A DNA stretch of 64,000 nucleotides from Bradyrhizobium sp. WBAH42 (GCF_024585265.1 NZ_CP036533.1:6209001-6273000), one strand, 5' to 3'. Shown: positions 34,081 to 45,774, counted from the stretch's first letter. Numbers and translations are program-made. The notes: generated by a model from the letters alone, not told the origin.

Positions 34081-35328
34081 GTGACGAAACAAGCCTCAGC
34101 CACGGTTGCGCCCCAGCTTTCGTCACCGTCCTCCCACCAGGACGACCTTGCCCAGCGGCTGGAAGCGGCGTTCCTCGGCGTCCGCAATGAGACCGAACGG
34201 CGGGCCGCGCCGCTGTCGCCCGAGGACCAGCAGATCCAGTCCATGCCCGATGCCAGCCCGACCAAATGGCACCGGGCCCATACCACCTGGTTCTGGGAGC
34301 AATTCCTGCTCGGCGAGCATGCTGCCGGCTACCGGCCCTTCCATCCCGATTTCGCGTTCCTGTTCAATTCCTATTACGTCAGCGCCGGGCCGCGGCATGC
34401 CCGCAATCATCGCGGCGACATCACCCGCCCCAGCGCCGACGAGGTCGGCGCCTATCGCAAATACGTCGATGCGGCCGTCAGCAAATTCTTCCGCGAGGCC
34501 GGAGCGGACAAGCTGCGCACAATCGCGCCGCTGGTGGAGGTCGGGCTCAACCACGAGCAGCAGCATCAGGAATTGATGTTCACCGACATCCTGCATGCCT
34601 TTGCGCAAAACCCGATCTACCCGGCCTATGATCCGGACTGGCGCTTCCCGGCCACCACGCGCGGCGGCGATGACTGGCTGACGCTGAACGAAGGCATCCA
34701 CACCGTCGGCCACGTCGACGACGGCTTTCATTTCGACAACGAGAAGCCGGCGCACCGCGCCCTGGTCGGTCCGGTCAGGATCGCCCGCAATCTGGTCACC
34801 AATGCCGAGTGGCTCGCCTTCATGCAGGATGGCGGCTACCGGACCGCAACCCTGTGGCTGATGGACGGCTTTGCAGCGGCCGGCAAGGAAGATTGGCAGG
34901 CCCCCGGCTACTGGCGCGAGGTCGACGGCGCATGGCAGGTGATGACGCTGGCCGGCCTCAAGCCGGTCGATCCGGACGCGCCGGTCTGCCACGTCAGCTA
35001 TTACGAGGCGGATGCGTTCGCGCGCTGGTCCGGCAAGCACCTGCCGACCGAGATGGAATGGGAAGTCGCGGCCCGCGCCGGCCAGCTCAACGACGCCTTC
35101 GGCCTTGTCTGGCAATGGACCCGCAGCTCGTACGCGCCCTACCCCGGCTATCGCGCCGTCGAGGGCGCGCTCGGCGAGTACAACGGCAAGTTCATGGTCA
35201 ACCAGTTGGTGCTGCGCGGCTCCTCGCTTGCAACTCCGGCGGACCACAGCCGTATCACCTATCGTAACTTCTTCTATCCGCACCACCGCTGGCAGTTCAC
35301 CGGACTGCGGCTTGCCGATTACGACTGA
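34081..35328 (+). CDS. egtB: Ergothioneine biosynthesis sulfoxide synthase
   Basis: A 415-residue non-haem iron enzyme joining hercynine with cysteine or gamma-glutamylcysteine using O2. The N-terminal DinB-like domain has the three-His iron ligands, in KWHRAHTTWFWEQ and GLNHEQQHQELMF. The C-terminal half is an FGE-sulfatase domain (CHVSYYEADAFARWSGKHLP, ending with FFYPHHRWQFTGLRLA). I chose GTG 34081 because GGAGA is well placed before it; a TTG at 34030 would add 17 unrelated residues. The partner egtD follows after 49 bases. Confidence 0.93.
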   Translation: MTKQASATVAPQLSSPSSHQDDLAQRLEAAFLGVRNETERRAAPLSPEDQQIQSMPDASPTKWHRAHTTWFWEQFLLGEHAAGYRPFHPDFAFLFNSYYVSAGPRHARNHRGDITRPSADEVGAYRKYVDAAVSKFFREAGADKLRTIAPLVEVGLNHEQQHQELMFTDILHAFAQNPIYPAYDPDWRFPATTRGGDDWLTLNEGIHTVGHVDDGFHFDNEKPAHRALVGPVRIARNLVTNAEWLAFMQDGGYRTATLWLMDGFAAAGKEDWQAPGYWREVDGAWQVMTLAGLKPVDPDAPVCHVSYYEADAFARWSGKHLPTEMEWEVAARAGQLNDAFGLVWQWTRSSYAPYPGYRAVEGALGEYNGKFMVNQLVLRGSSLATPADHSRITYRNFFYPHHRWQFTGLRLADYD

Positions 35329-35377
35329 AAAATTCCGACGACAGATGCGCGCCGGACAGCGCGTTCAGGAGAGTATC

Positions 35378-36349
35378 ATGAATGTGCACGCCAGCGCTTT
35401 GGCCGAAGCCCATCTTCCCGACGAGCAGACCACCGCTTTCGCCCGTGAGGCCATCGAGGACCTCTCGCAGCAGCCGAAAAGGCTGTCGCCGAAATACTTC
35501 TATGACGCGACCGGATCGGAGCTGTTCGAGGCGATCACCAAGCTGCCGGAATATTATCCGACGCGCACTGAGCTATCGATCCTGAAGGAGCGCGGCAGCG
35601 AGATCGCAAGAATCATCCCGGAGCACGCCGCGCTGGTCGAGTTCGGCGCCGGCGCGACCACGAAGGTGCGCCTGCTGCTCAATCATTGCAGATTCGCGGC
35701 CTATGTCCCCGTCGACATCTCCGGCGACTTCCTGAAGGCACAGGCGAGCGGCCTGAAGCGGGATTTCCCGGCGCTCGGCATCTATCCGGTCGCAGCCGAC
35801 TTCACCACGCCGTTCGAGCTGCCGACGGCCGTCGCCTCCCTACCGAAGGTCGGCTTCTTCCCCGGCTCGACCATCGGCAATTTCGAGCCTCAGGAAGCGC
35901 AGGCCTTCCTGAGAAGCGCGCGCAAGATCCTCGGCAAAGGCGCGCAGATGATCATCGGCGCCGATCTCGAGAAGGACGAGCGGATCCTCTTCGACGCCTA
36001 TAACGATGCGTCCGGCGTCACCGCGCGCTTTAATCTCAATGTGCTGGTGCGCATCAACCGCGAGCTCGGCGGCAATTTCGACCTGTCCGCCTTCACCCAT
36101 CGCGCGATCTACAATCGCGAGCGGCACCGCATCGAGATGCACCTGATCAGCAAGAAGAGCCAGACCGTGCGCCTGCTCGGCACCAGCTTCTCGTTCCGCC
36201 CGGGCGAGAGCATCCACACCGAGAACAGCTACAAATACAGCATCGAGCGCTTTGCCGCGCTGGCCCAGGGCGCGGGCTGGCGCGTCCGCGAGAGCTGGAC
36301 GGATGCGGCGAAGATGTTCTCGGTGCACGCGCTGGAGGTCGCGGGGTAA
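35378..36349 (+). CDS. egtD: L-histidine N(alpha)-methyltransferase
   Basis: A 323-residue SAM-dependent enzyme that trimethylates histidine to hercynine, the first step of ergothioneine synthesis. It has the family N-terminus (LSPKYFYDATGSELFEAITK and PTRTELSIL), the SAM motif VEFGAGATTKVRLLL, the PVDIS and FFPGSTIGNF segments, and the histidine-pocket region in the C-terminal half. CAGGAG precedes ATG 35378. The remaining pathway step (a C-S lyase, EgtE) is not encoded in this window. Confidence 0.94.
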   Translation: MNVHASALAEAHLPDEQTTAFAREAIEDLSQQPKRLSPKYFYDATGSELFEAITKLPEYYPTRTELSILKERGSEIARIIPEHAALVEFGAGATTKVRLLLNHCRFAAYVPVDISGDFLKAQASGLKRDFPALGIYPVAADFTTPFELPTAVASLPKVGFFPGSTIGNFEPQEAQAFLRSARKILGKGAQMIIGADLEKDERILFDAYNDASGVTARFNLNVLVRINRELGGNFDLSAFTHRAIYNRERHRIEMHLISKKSQTVRLLGTSFSFRPGESIHTENSYKYSIERFAALAQGAGWRVRESWTDAAKMFSVHALEVAG

Positions 36350-36395
36350 GAGCTCCGACGCCGCTGTTTGAGATCTTCTTCCCTCCGCAGCACAT

Positions 36396-36520
36396 CCTTC
36401 GAGACGCCCGCCTTAAGGCCGGCCCTCAGGATGAGGACCGAGTGTGCGGCGACAGTTTCAACGTGCACCGATGCTGATGAGCCTCATCCTGAGGAGACCG
36501 CGGAGCGGTCGTCTCGAAGG
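36396..36520. repeat. Palindromic repeat, 'CCTTCGAGAC' family
   Basis: CCTTCGAGAC (36396-36405) and GTCTCGAAGG (36511-36520) are inverted ends, with inner arms CCTCAGGATGAG / CTCATCCTGAGG. It lies between egtD and the convergent ltrA-type gene and could end both transcripts. Confidence 0.85.
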
Positions 36521-36545
36521 ACGAGGCGCTTGCGCAGGTCCGCGT

Positions 36546-37742
36546 TCAACGCTCCTCGGCCTCCTCCACCTTCGACCCCAGCGACACCGACTCCCACACC
36601 GCCACCACGATCATGATCGCGCTCGTCGCGATCGAGAGCCATAGCGGCGACAGTTCCGACGCGAACCACCACAGCACCAGCAGCAGGATGATGCCGATGC
36701 CGTGCGAAAGCTGGAGGAAGCCGCGGACCGAGTGCTTGAACAGGATGGTGCCGACCAGAAACACCAGCGGGCCGCCGATCGTGCTCAAAACCGTCCGAAT
36801 GTCGGAATGGCCGGTCGGATGCTTCAGCACCAGCTCGTCCGACACCGCCGTCAGGATGATGCCGGCAACGATCGGCAGGTGCAGATAGGTGTAGGCGAGC
36901 CGCGCCAGACGGCCGGATTCGGTGGATTTCGAGATCCACTCGGACCCGGCTTCCGCGCCCTTGTGGAAATAGACCCACCACATCGCGATGGCACCGACCA
37001 ATGCCGAGACGAAGGCCAGGATGTTGGCCGCGGTCCATTCCAGCTCGGCGAAGGTCGCGCCGTTGACGACGACCGCCTCGCCGAGCGCAATGATGACGAA
37101 CAGGGAGCAGCGCTCGGCCATGTGGCCGCCCTCGACGGCCCAGGCCTCGACCGACGAGAAGCCGAGCCTGGGGACCCAGAAGCGGGCCGCGGGCGAGATG
37201 TATTCGATCGTCAGGGCGGCGATCCAGAACCACAGCCGCGCCTCGTCATGGGCGAGGCCGCCGAGGATCCAGAAGCTCGCGGAGACGGAGAGCCAGACCA
37301 GGATGCGGATCGCGTTGTGCCGCACCAGGGTCCTGTGCGCCGGCGTTGCGAACAGCCAGAACGCGGTACGTCCGACCTGCATGGCCGCGTAGGCGATCGC
37401 AAACCAAAGCCCACGCCCCTCGAAGGCGGTCGGGATCGTGGTCGACAGCACGAGGCCGCCCAGCATCATCGCAAACAGCAACAGCCGGACCGGCGTCAGC
37501 TCGGGATTGAGCCAGTTGGTGACCCAGGCGGTGAAGACCCAGACCCACCACACCGCGAGAAACAGCACCGCGACGTGCACCGCGCCGAGCGGCGTGAAAT
37601 GGTGCAGCAGCGCGTGCGAGATCTGCGTGACGGCGAAGACGAAGACGAGGTCGAAGAACAGCTCGGCATTGGTGACGCGGCTGTGCTGGTTCGGCGTGAT
37701 GACGCGGAACATCGCGCCGTGCGGATTGTCCGCAGCCATCAT
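36546..37742 (-). CDS. Low temperature requirement protein A (LtrA) family membrane protein
   Basis: A 398-residue protein with about ten to eleven hydrophobic helices. The N-terminal VTNAELFFDLVFVFAVTQIS is the hallmark of the LtrA family, and AERCSLFVIIALGE is a second conserved segment. The family was first linked to growth at low temperature in Listeria, but its molecular function is unknown. ATG 37742 follows GGGGGGAC. It separates grxD/egt genes from bolA in this genome. Confidence 0.88.
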   Translation of the reverse strand: MMAADNPHGAMFRVITPNQHSRVTNAELFFDLVFVFAVTQISHALLHHFTPLGAVHVAVLFLAVWWVWVFTAWVTNWLNPELTPVRLLLFAMMLGGLVLSTTIPTAFEGRGLWFAIAYAAMQVGRTAFWLFATPAHRTLVRHNAIRILVWLSVSASFWILGGLAHDEARLWFWIAALTIEYISPAARFWVPRLGFSSVEAWAVEGGHMAERCSLFVIIALGEAVVVNGATFAELEWTAANILAFVSALVGAIAMWWVYFHKGAEAGSEWISKSTESGRLARLAYTYLHLPIVAGIILTAVSDELVLKHPTGHSDIRTVLSTIGGPLVFLVGTILFKHSVRGFLQLSHGIGIILLLVLWWFASELSPLWLSIATSAIMIVVAVWESVSLGSKVEEAEER

Positions 37743-37781
37743 CGTCCCCCCGTGGCGCTGGTCAGGTCAGGTGCAGCTTCG

Positions 37782-38018
37782 TCAGGTACCTGGTACGCCG
37801 GTTTGCAGCGCCAGCGCGTGCAGCACGCCGCCCATCTGGCCACGCAGGGACTGGTAGACGATCTGGTGCTGCTGGACGCGCGACTTGCCGCGGAAGGATT
37901 CCGAGATCACGGTCGCGGCATAGTGGTCGCCGTCGCCGGCGAGGTCACGAATGGTCACCTCGGCATCGGGGATCGCTGCCTTGATCATCGCCTCGATATC
38001 GTGGGCGTCCATGGGCAT
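37782..38018 (-). CDS. bolA: BolA family protein
   Basis: A 78-residue BolA-like protein with the class II KH-like fold: MDAHDIEAMIKAAIPDAEVT, GDGDHYAATVISESFRGKS and RVQQHQIVYQSL. The conserved His (in DGDHY or VQQHQ) would help hold a bridging [2Fe-2S] cluster with Grx4. The start at ATG 38018 has AGGAG upstream. Together with grxD it is expected to act in Fe-S cluster trafficking. Confidence 0.93.
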   Translation of the reverse strand: MPMDAHDIEAMIKAAIPDAEVTIRDLAGDGDHYAATVISESFRGKSRVQQHQIVYQSLRGQMGGVLHALALQTGVPGT

Positions 38019-38214
38019 TCGGGTCTTGCTCCTTATTTGGCTGCACAGCAGCCTCATCATCGATTCGCTGCCGGGGTCCCCTTTGCCGGCAAGGCCAAAC
38101 TTAGCGTGAACGGCCTTCTACGTCACGCTTTCCGGCACTATATCCCTGATCCCATCAGGACAAAGGCACGACAAAGTGCCGCGCGCGGCAGATTGATCGA
38201 AAAGGCGTGAAATC

Positions 38215-38574
38215 ATGAAGCTTCCAGGGCCCGACCACCCGATCACCATCACCCCAAACCCGAGGCGCGTCCGCGTCACCGCGGGCGACATCGTGATCGC
38301 CGAGACCAGCAAGGCGCTGACCTTGAAGGAGGCCAGATATCCGGCGGTGCAATATGTGCCGCGGGAGGACACCAACATGGCCGTGTTGGAGCGTACCGAC
38401 CGTGTGACCCATTGCCCCTACAAGGGGGACGCGAACTATTACAGCGTCAAGGCCGACGGCAAGACGCTGGACAACGCAATCTGGACCTACGAGACGCCCT
38501 TCCCCGCGATGACGGAGATTTCAGGCCATCTGGCGTTTTATCCGGACAAGGTGAAGATCGAGGAAGTGGGGTAG
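38215..38574 (+). CDS. DUF427 domain protein
   Basis: A 119-residue protein typical of DUF427: HPITITPNPRRVRVTAGD, the ALTLKEARYPAVQYVPREDT segment, and CPYKGDANYYSV, with AIWTYETPFPAM near the end. It is a small cytosolic beta-rich protein of unknown function. It is divergent from bolA. Confidence 0.88.
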   Translation: MKLPGPDHPITITPNPRRVRVTAGDIVIAETSKALTLKEARYPAVQYVPREDTNMAVLERTDRVTHCPYKGDANYYSVKADGKTLDNAIWTYETPFPAMTEISGHLAFYPDKVKIEEVG

Positions 38575-38585
38575 CTCTCGATGTT

Positions 38586-38687
38586 GTCATTCCGGGATGG
38601 TCCGAGGGACCAGACCTCAGGTGCGCAATTGCGCGCCGGGGAATCTCGAGCTTCCGGGTTCGGTCCTTCGGACCGCCCTGGAATGAC
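38586..38687. repeat. Palindromic repeat, 'GTCATTCCGGG' family, diverged copy
   Basis: GTCATTCCGGG at 38586-38596 and CCTGGAATGAC at 38677-38687 are inverted ends with one mismatch. Internally GCGCAATTGCGCGCC and CGGTCCTTCGGACCG form more hairpins. It lies between DUF427 and the convergent DUF1328 gene. Confidence 0.8.
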
Positions 38688-38699
38688 GAATGAAATCAG

Positions 38700-38873
38700 C
38701 TACGCCCTGAAGATCGTGAGTCCCAATATCAGCAGCACCAGGAAGATCACGACGAAGACGTAGAACAGGAAGCGGGCGACGTCGGCCGAGGCGGCCGAGA
38801 TGCCGGTAAAGCCGAGCACGCCGGCCACGATCGAGACAAGTAGGAAGATCAGCGCCCATTTGAGGATCGTCAT
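38700..38873 (-). CDS. DUF1328 small membrane protein (YtjA-like)
   Basis: A 57-residue protein with two membrane helices ([19 protein letters not shown] and [18 protein letters not shown]) joined by SAASADVA, the standard DUF1328/YtjA layout. Relatives are often induced under envelope or osmotic stress, but the function is unknown. ATG 38873 has GGAG upstream. Confidence 0.88.
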   Translation of the reverse strand: MTILKWALIFLLVSIVAGVLGFTGISAASADVARFLFYVFVVIFLVLLILGLTIFRA

Positions 38874-39028
38874 CGCCAGCTCCGAACTGCCGCTTCTCAC
38901 GGCCTTCGCCGTTTTCGGCGGACGCTAACTTCGCTGCGCGGAACTGGTTCCTAAAGGGAGTCCAGGCTCTTGCTGAATCAAGTTCCCGGCGGCAGAGTCC
39001 AGCCGGAATCAGGATCGGGGCGGCCACG

Positions 39029-40216
39029 ATGACGATGTCACATTCAGCGACGATCGGCGCAGAGGTGCATGCCGCGCCGCAGAGCAAGGTGCGCAATTTG
39101 GCGATCGATCGCGCCCGCACCTTCCTCACTCTGGTCGTGCTGCTGCATCACGCGGTGATCCCCTATACCTATTTCGGTCATACCGATCCGACATATTTCT
39201 TCGGTTTCGACATGATCGTGCTCGCCACCGACAGTTTCTTCATGGCGATGTTCTTCTTCCTGTCGGGGCTGTTCGCCTGGTCTGGCATCGCCCGGAAGGG
39301 AGTGCGGGGCTATTTGGCAGATCGCCTGCTTCGGCTTGGCTTACCTTTCGCGATCTGCGCCTTCACGATCATTCCGGTCGCCTATTACGCGATCTCCCTG
39401 CGGCAGCATCCCGAGATCGGCTTTTCGGAGTTCTGGTGGAATATGGTCACGAAGGGCCCGTGGCCGAGCGGGCCGATCTGGTTCCTTTGGGTCTTGTTCG
39501 CCTTCGACCTGGTTGCCTGCCTGCTGCACCGGCTGTCGCCCAATCTGCTCGATCCGATCAATCGCCTCTCGCTACATGGTCGCCGCCGGCCCGCGGTGTT
39601 CTTCGCGGTCATGCTGGCCGTCACCGCGGCGTTCTACATTCCCGGGCTGGTTCGCTACGGGCATAGCAGTTGGTTCGAGTTCGGGCCGTTCTCGGTCCAG
39701 CACGGGCGCGTGATGCTCTATGCGACCTACTTCTTTTTCGGTGCCGGCATCGGCGTTGCGCAAATGGATCGCGGGCTGCTCGCTGTCGACGGCCGCATGG
39801 CGAAGGTCAGCTGGGACTGGATGGTCCTGGCGATCGTTCCGTACTGCCTCTTGTGGGGGCTGATCTTCATCAAGCGCGAAATACTGGGCAACCCGTCACC
39901 GTTGCCGGACTGGTATGAAGCGCTCTATGCCATCTGCTTCACTGTCTTCAGCGTGGCCATCATGTTTCTGATCCTGGCCTTTTTCCAGAGGTTCAAGCAA
40001 TCAGGCTCAGCCAGGCTGCTCGATCCAATGCAGGGCGACGCGTTCGGCATGTTCCTGGTGCACTATCCGATCGCACTGTGGCTGCAATACTGGCTGTTCG
40101 ACTATGACCTGCCGGCGATCGTCAAGGCCACGATCGGGTTTGTACTGACTGTCGCGGCGAGCTGGGCGCTGACGCGAGCGTTGCGGCAGATCCCGGGCGC
40201 GTCGAAGGTGTTGTGA
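39029..40216 (+). CDS. Acyltransferase family 3 membrane protein (OpgC-like)
   Basis: A 395-residue protein with about ten membrane helices. The N-terminal RNLAIDRARTFLTLVVLLHH contains the Arg and His of acyltransferase family 3, and SFFMAMFFFLSGLFAW is typical. These proteins transfer acyl groups from acyl-CoA to glucans, lipopolysaccharide or other polymers at the membrane. The target here cannot be told. Confidence 0.85.
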   Translation: MTMSHSATIGAEVHAAPQSKVRNLAIDRARTFLTLVVLLHHAVIPYTYFGHTDPTYFFGFDMIVLATDSFFMAMFFFLSGLFAWSGIARKGVRGYLADRLLRLGLPFAICAFTIIPVAYYAISLRQHPEIGFSEFWWNMVTKGPWPSGPIWFLWVLFAFDLVACLLHRLSPNLLDPINRLSLHGRRRPAVFFAVMLAVTAAFYIPGLVRYGHSSWFEFGPFSVQHGRVMLYATYFFFGAGIGVAQMDRGLLAVDGRMAKVSWDWMVLAIVPYCLLWGLIFIKREILGNPSPLPDWYEALYAICFTVFSVAIMFLILAFFQRFKQSGSARLLDPMQGDAFGMFLVHYPIALWLQYWLFDYDLPAIVKATIGFVLTVAASWALTRALRQIPGASKVL

Positions 40217-40232
40217 GGCATAGCCTCTCCAC

Positions 40233-40321
40233 CCGTCATTGCGAGGAGCCCTTGCGACGAAGCAATCCAGACTGCCTCAGCAGTGAGATTCTGGATTGCT
40301 TCGCTGCGCTCGCAATGACGG
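40233..40321. repeat. Palindromic repeat, 'CCGTCATTGCGA' family
   Basis: CCGTCATTGCGA (40233-40244) and TCGCAATGACGG (40310-40321) form perfect inverted ends, with inner arms GCAATCCAGA / TCTGGATTGC. It lies between the convergent acyltransferase and purL genes, where it may act as a bidirectional terminator. Confidence 0.87.
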
Positions 40322-40337
40322 AGTGTGTGGCGGCAGT

Positions 40338-42548
<2,211 letters not shown>

Positions 42549-42733
42549 GGATTCGAGGCTTTCGGCGGCGGTTTGGCCGTTCTTAGGAACATCGGACGGC
42601 TTCGAAAAGCCCTTTATGGCGCATTTTCCCGCTGTCCCACGTTTTGCGCCGGGGAGCCCGCGGGAACGGGAATTGCACGGCGCGGTCGGATCGGATTTAA
42701 GGTCTAAAGACCCGCAATTGAAGGCCTATTTCC

Positions 42734-43213
42734 TTGCACGAATTGACCAAAGCGCCCCCGCCGCGCCGCCCCGAGCTCCATGTCGCCACCGATGGCGAAT
42801 TTGTGGGCTGGCGGACCTGGATTCGCGACAGTTTTGAGTCCCATGTCGGCCCCTTCTGGCACCGGATCGAGGCAGACGGCAGCGTCCGCAGCGCCTTCCG
42901 GGTCGAGAAGAAGCATCTCAACGGCTCCGGGAACGTCCATGGCGGCTGTTACATGGCCTTCGCCGACTATTCGCTGTTTGCGATCGCCACCCATGTCCTG
43001 GACAGCCGGGCGGTGACGACCAATTTCGCCTGCGAATTCCTCGACGCGGCACGCGAGGGCGAGCTGATCGAATGCACCGGCGAGGTCACCCGCGCCGGCG
43101 GTTCGCTGATCTTCCTGCGCGGCAAGATGATGTCCGGCGAGCGGCTGCTGCTCACCTTTTCCGGCACGATCAAGCGGATGAAGCGGAAGGCACTCCCGCA
43201 GCCAGACGCATAG
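42734..43213 (+). CDS. PaaI/thioesterase-superfamily hotdog protein
   Basis: A 159-residue hotdog-fold protein. The core motif GSGNVHGGCYMAFADYSLFA is the conserved active-site helix of PaaI-type acyl-CoA thioesterases (HGG then Asp), followed by TNFACEFLDAAREGE. A TTG at 42734 is the most likely start, since no ATG lies near and AAGG is about eleven bases before it; a TTG at 42716 is also in frame. The natural substrate is unknown. It is divergent from purL. Confidence 0.8.
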   Translation: MHELTKAPPPRRPELHVATDGEFVGWRTWIRDSFESHVGPFWHRIEADGSVRSAFRVEKKHLNGSGNVHGGCYMAFADYSLFAIATHVLDSRAVTTNFACEFLDAAREGELIECTGEVTRAGGSLIFLRGKMMSGERLLLTFSGTIKRMKRKALPQPDA

Positions 43214-43287
43214 CTCGACGCTTCCCTTTTCGCGCACCCTCGCCCAGACTTCCGGCAAGCGCTTTTGGCGCCGGGGAGCAGAACAAG

Positions 43288-44253
43288 GTGCCGCAGAGCA
43301 CATCCGAGGCGGGCCGCGCGAGGCCGGCCGCATCAGCGCCGTTGCCATCCATGGCCGCCAAAGGTGCGCACAGCTGGCGCGACTATGCGCTGCTGCTTGC
43401 GCTCGCCTGCTGCTGGAGCTCGACCTATCCGCTGGCCAAGCTGGCGCTCCCCACCATCCCGCCCATCACCTTCATCTCGGCGCGCTCGCTGATCGCCGCC
43501 GCCTTCCTGTTCGCGATCCTGTGGATGCGCGGCACCAGGATCCCCACCGAGGCGAAAGCCTGGAAGCTGTTCGCAACCCAGCAATTGATCAACTCGACCT
43601 TCCCGTTCCTGATCATCACGTGGTCGCAGCAATATGTGCCGGCCTCGAACACGGTGGTGCTGGCCTCGACCACGCCGATCTTCGCCTTCCTGATCACCTC
43701 GCTGATCACGCGGCACGAGCCGGCGACGCTGCTCAAGCTCGCCGGCGCGATTTTGGGACTCGCCGGCACCGTCGCTATCGTCGGGCTCGATGCGCTACGC
43801 GGCTTCGGTAGCGAGATCATTGCCGAGATCGCGATCCTGCTTGCCACCATTTCCTTTGCCTGCGCGACGATCTTCGGCCTCCGCCTGTCCGAATACGACC
43901 CGATGGTTGTGGCGGCAGGTTCGCTCTTGTTCGGCGGCCTCGTGCTGCTGCCGCCCGCGCTGATCATCGACCAGCCATGGACCTTGCATCCGACGCCGAC
44001 GGCGATCGTCGCCACCATCGTCATGGGCATCGTCTCCAGCGCACTGGGCCTGATGCTGTTCTACGTCTGCCTCGGCCGGCTCGGCACGCTGACCACGAAC
44101 GCACAGGGCTATCTGCGCATCCCGATCGGCGTCGGCCTCTCGGTGCTGCTGCTCGGCGAGAGCGTGCCGTCGAACCTCGCGCTGGGGCTGGTGCTGGTGA
44201 TGGCGGGCGTTGCGGCCATGACGGTGCCGGCGGAGCGGCTGAAGTGGCGCTAG
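43288..44253 (+). CDS. EamA/DMT superfamily transporter
   Basis: A 321-residue membrane protein with ten helices in two EamA repeats (first ends near AIVGLDALRGF; second includes ATIFGLRL and TTNAQGYLRIPIGVGL). Such proteins usually export small metabolites or amino-acid-like compounds. A GTG at 43288 is used as start because GGGGAG precedes it; an ATG at 43351 is also possible. It is 74 bases after the thioesterase gene and convergent with the TPR gene. Confidence 0.85.
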   Translation: MPQSTSEAGRARPAASAPLPSMAAKGAHSWRDYALLLALACCWSSTYPLAKLALPTIPPITFISARSLIAAAFLFAILWMRGTRIPTEAKAWKLFATQQLINSTFPFLIITWSQQYVPASNTVVLASTTPIFAFLITSLITRHEPATLLKLAGAILGLAGTVAIVGLDALRGFGSEIIAEIAILLATISFACATIFGLRLSEYDPMVVAAGSLLFGGLVLLPPALIIDQPWTLHPTPTAIVATIVMGIVSSALGLMLFYVCLGRLGTLTTNAQGYLRIPIGVGLSVLLLGESVPSNLALGLVLVMAGVAAMTVPAERLKWR

Positions 44254-44260
44254 CGAGCGG

Positions 44261-44998
44261 CTAGGTCGACAGCTGCTTCTCCGCGATCGACAGCCATTCC
44301 GCCTGCGCCTTGCGCAGATATTTCGGCGCGCGGCGCATCTGGATCAGCAGCTCGTTGAAGACCATGCGCGCTTCAGTGGTGCGGCCGACCGTTTGCAGCA
44401 GCATGCCATAGCGCACCCGCGCTTCGGCGCCGGGGAAGTAGCCGGCGAGCGCGTGGTATTCCTCCAGCGCCTCGTCGAGACGTCCGACCTCGGCGAGCGC
44501 GCGGGCATAGAGCAGATGCGCATCGGCGGAATCGAAGTCGGGCCATTGCTTCTGCAGACCGTCCAGCGTGGCGAGCGCATCGGCCGGGCGGCTGGCGCCA
44601 AATTGCGCCTGAGCCTTGCGCAGCGCATAGGCGGGATCGTGGCCCAAGGGCAGCTTCAGGATGTGATCATAATGCGCTTCCGCTTCGGCAAATCGGCCGA
44701 TATTTGCGCACTCGTCCGCCAGCGCCGCGCGGTTGACGATGGTGTCGGTGCCGGCCAGCCGGTCGGACAGCTCGCGATAGCGCTTCTCGGGATCGAGGCG
44801 ATTGGCGACACGCTGGCGCGCCTGCCGTGCACCGGGGCTGGAAAACCATTCGGGAATGAGCTCGACCGCGATATAGGCAATCGCGCCCATCATCGGCACC
44901 AGCAGGATGATGAAGGCCCAGGGCCGCAACCGTCCGGTTCGCGAGGCATGATAGATCAGCGTGATATCGAGCAGCAGAACGACCAAAGCGACGGGCAT
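44261..44998 (-). CDS. Membrane-anchored TPR protein
   Basis: A 245-residue protein with two membrane helices near the N-terminus (PVALVVLLLDITLIYHA and WAFIILLVPMMGAIAYIAV) and at least three TPR-like helix pairs in the C-terminal part (ECANIGRFAEAEAHYDHIL, YARALAEVGRLDEALEEYHAL, YGMLLQTVGRTTEARMVFNE). It probably acts as a scaffold at the inner membrane. Similar proteins are annotated as tetratricopeptide or CcmH-like without proven function. ATG 44998 was chosen because a hydrophobic segment starts there. Confidence 0.78.
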   Translation of the reverse strand: MPVALVVLLLDITLIYHASRTGRLRPWAFIILLVPMMGAIAYIAVELIPEWFSSPGARQARQRVANRLDPEKRYRELSDRLAGTDTIVNRAALADECANIGRFAEAEAHYDHILKLPLGHDPAYALRKAQAQFGASRPADALATLDGLQKQWPDFDSADAHLLYARALAEVGRLDEALEEYHALAGYFPGAEARVRYGMLLQTVGRTTEARMVFNELLIQMRRAPKYLRKAQAEWLSIAEKQLST

Positions 44999-45168
44999 GT
45001 GACATCCGGAAAGCACAACGACAGCGCCGCTTCCTGATATCGCAATCGATGCGATGAAACAACTTTGAGTTGCCTCAACCCGCAAAAGTCAGCGAAGCTG
45101 GATGCGCGCCGTGATGGCGACGAGGAGTCAGTCGTCTCAAACGCGATGCAGGTTCACGACCCTCACGC

Positions 45169-45765
45169 TCAAACCGCCTCGCGCAGCAATCCACTCGCCA
45201 GCTCTCGAAACGCATCAACGGCCTTGCTCAACACACTCTTGGGATCGTCGGCGGCCGCGACCCACAAGGCGGCGCTGAGCGCAGCGCCGTTCAGCAACCG
45301 CCCCGCCGCTTCGACGTCGACCGGCTTCACGACCCCCTGCTCGATCAGCGCGCGGATCGTTCGCATGGTGATGTCGAGACAGGCGTTCTCGCCGGGCCAT
45401 TTGGAGGGATCGCCGAGCACGGCAGGTCCATCCAGAAGCATGATGCGCTGGATCTCGGGGTCGAGCGCCATTTCGATATAGGCGCTTCCCTCCGCGAGCA
45501 GGCCCAGCCACAGGCTGGGCGCTTGCTCCCGGGCGATGCGGAGCCGCTCCGCCATCTCCCCATCGATCTGCTCGACGACGGCCCAGAGCAGCCCCTTCTT
45601 GTCTTCGAAGTTGTGATACAGCGCCCCCCGCGTCAGACCGACGGCGGCAGTGAGGTCGTCCATCGACGCGGCTGCATAGCCCTGCATGGCGAATGCCTCG
45701 CGGGCGGCGCGGATGAGCTTGGCCCGATTTTCCGCCATGGCTGCGGCGCGCTTCCCCTTTGCCAC
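45169..45765 (-). CDS. TetR family transcriptional regulator
   Basis: A 198-residue TetR protein with the HTH reading LIRAAREAFAMQGYAAASMD then DDLTAAVGLTRGALYHNFED. The start is GTG 45765, preceded by GGGGG. Two palindromic boxes (45779-45793 and 45808-45822) fill the intergenic region to the divergent RidA gene, and are the likely binding sites. The C-terminal domain has TetR_C-like helices; the effector is unknown. Confidence 0.88.
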   Translation of the reverse strand: MAKGKRAAAMAENRAKLIRAAREAFAMQGYAAASMDDLTAAVGLTRGALYHNFEDKKGLLWAVVEQIDGEMAERLRIAREQAPSLWLGLLAEGSAYIEMALDPEIQRIMLLDGPAVLGDPSKWPGENACLDITMRTIRALIEQGVVKPVDVEAAGRLLNGAALSAALWVAAADDPKSVLSKAVDAFRELASGLLREAV

Positions 45766-45774
45766 TCGACCCCC

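Noticed and set aside
36702..38210. 502-codon frame on the plus strand
   Set aside because: Antisense to the LtrA-type gene and bolA; composition typical of a shadow frame.
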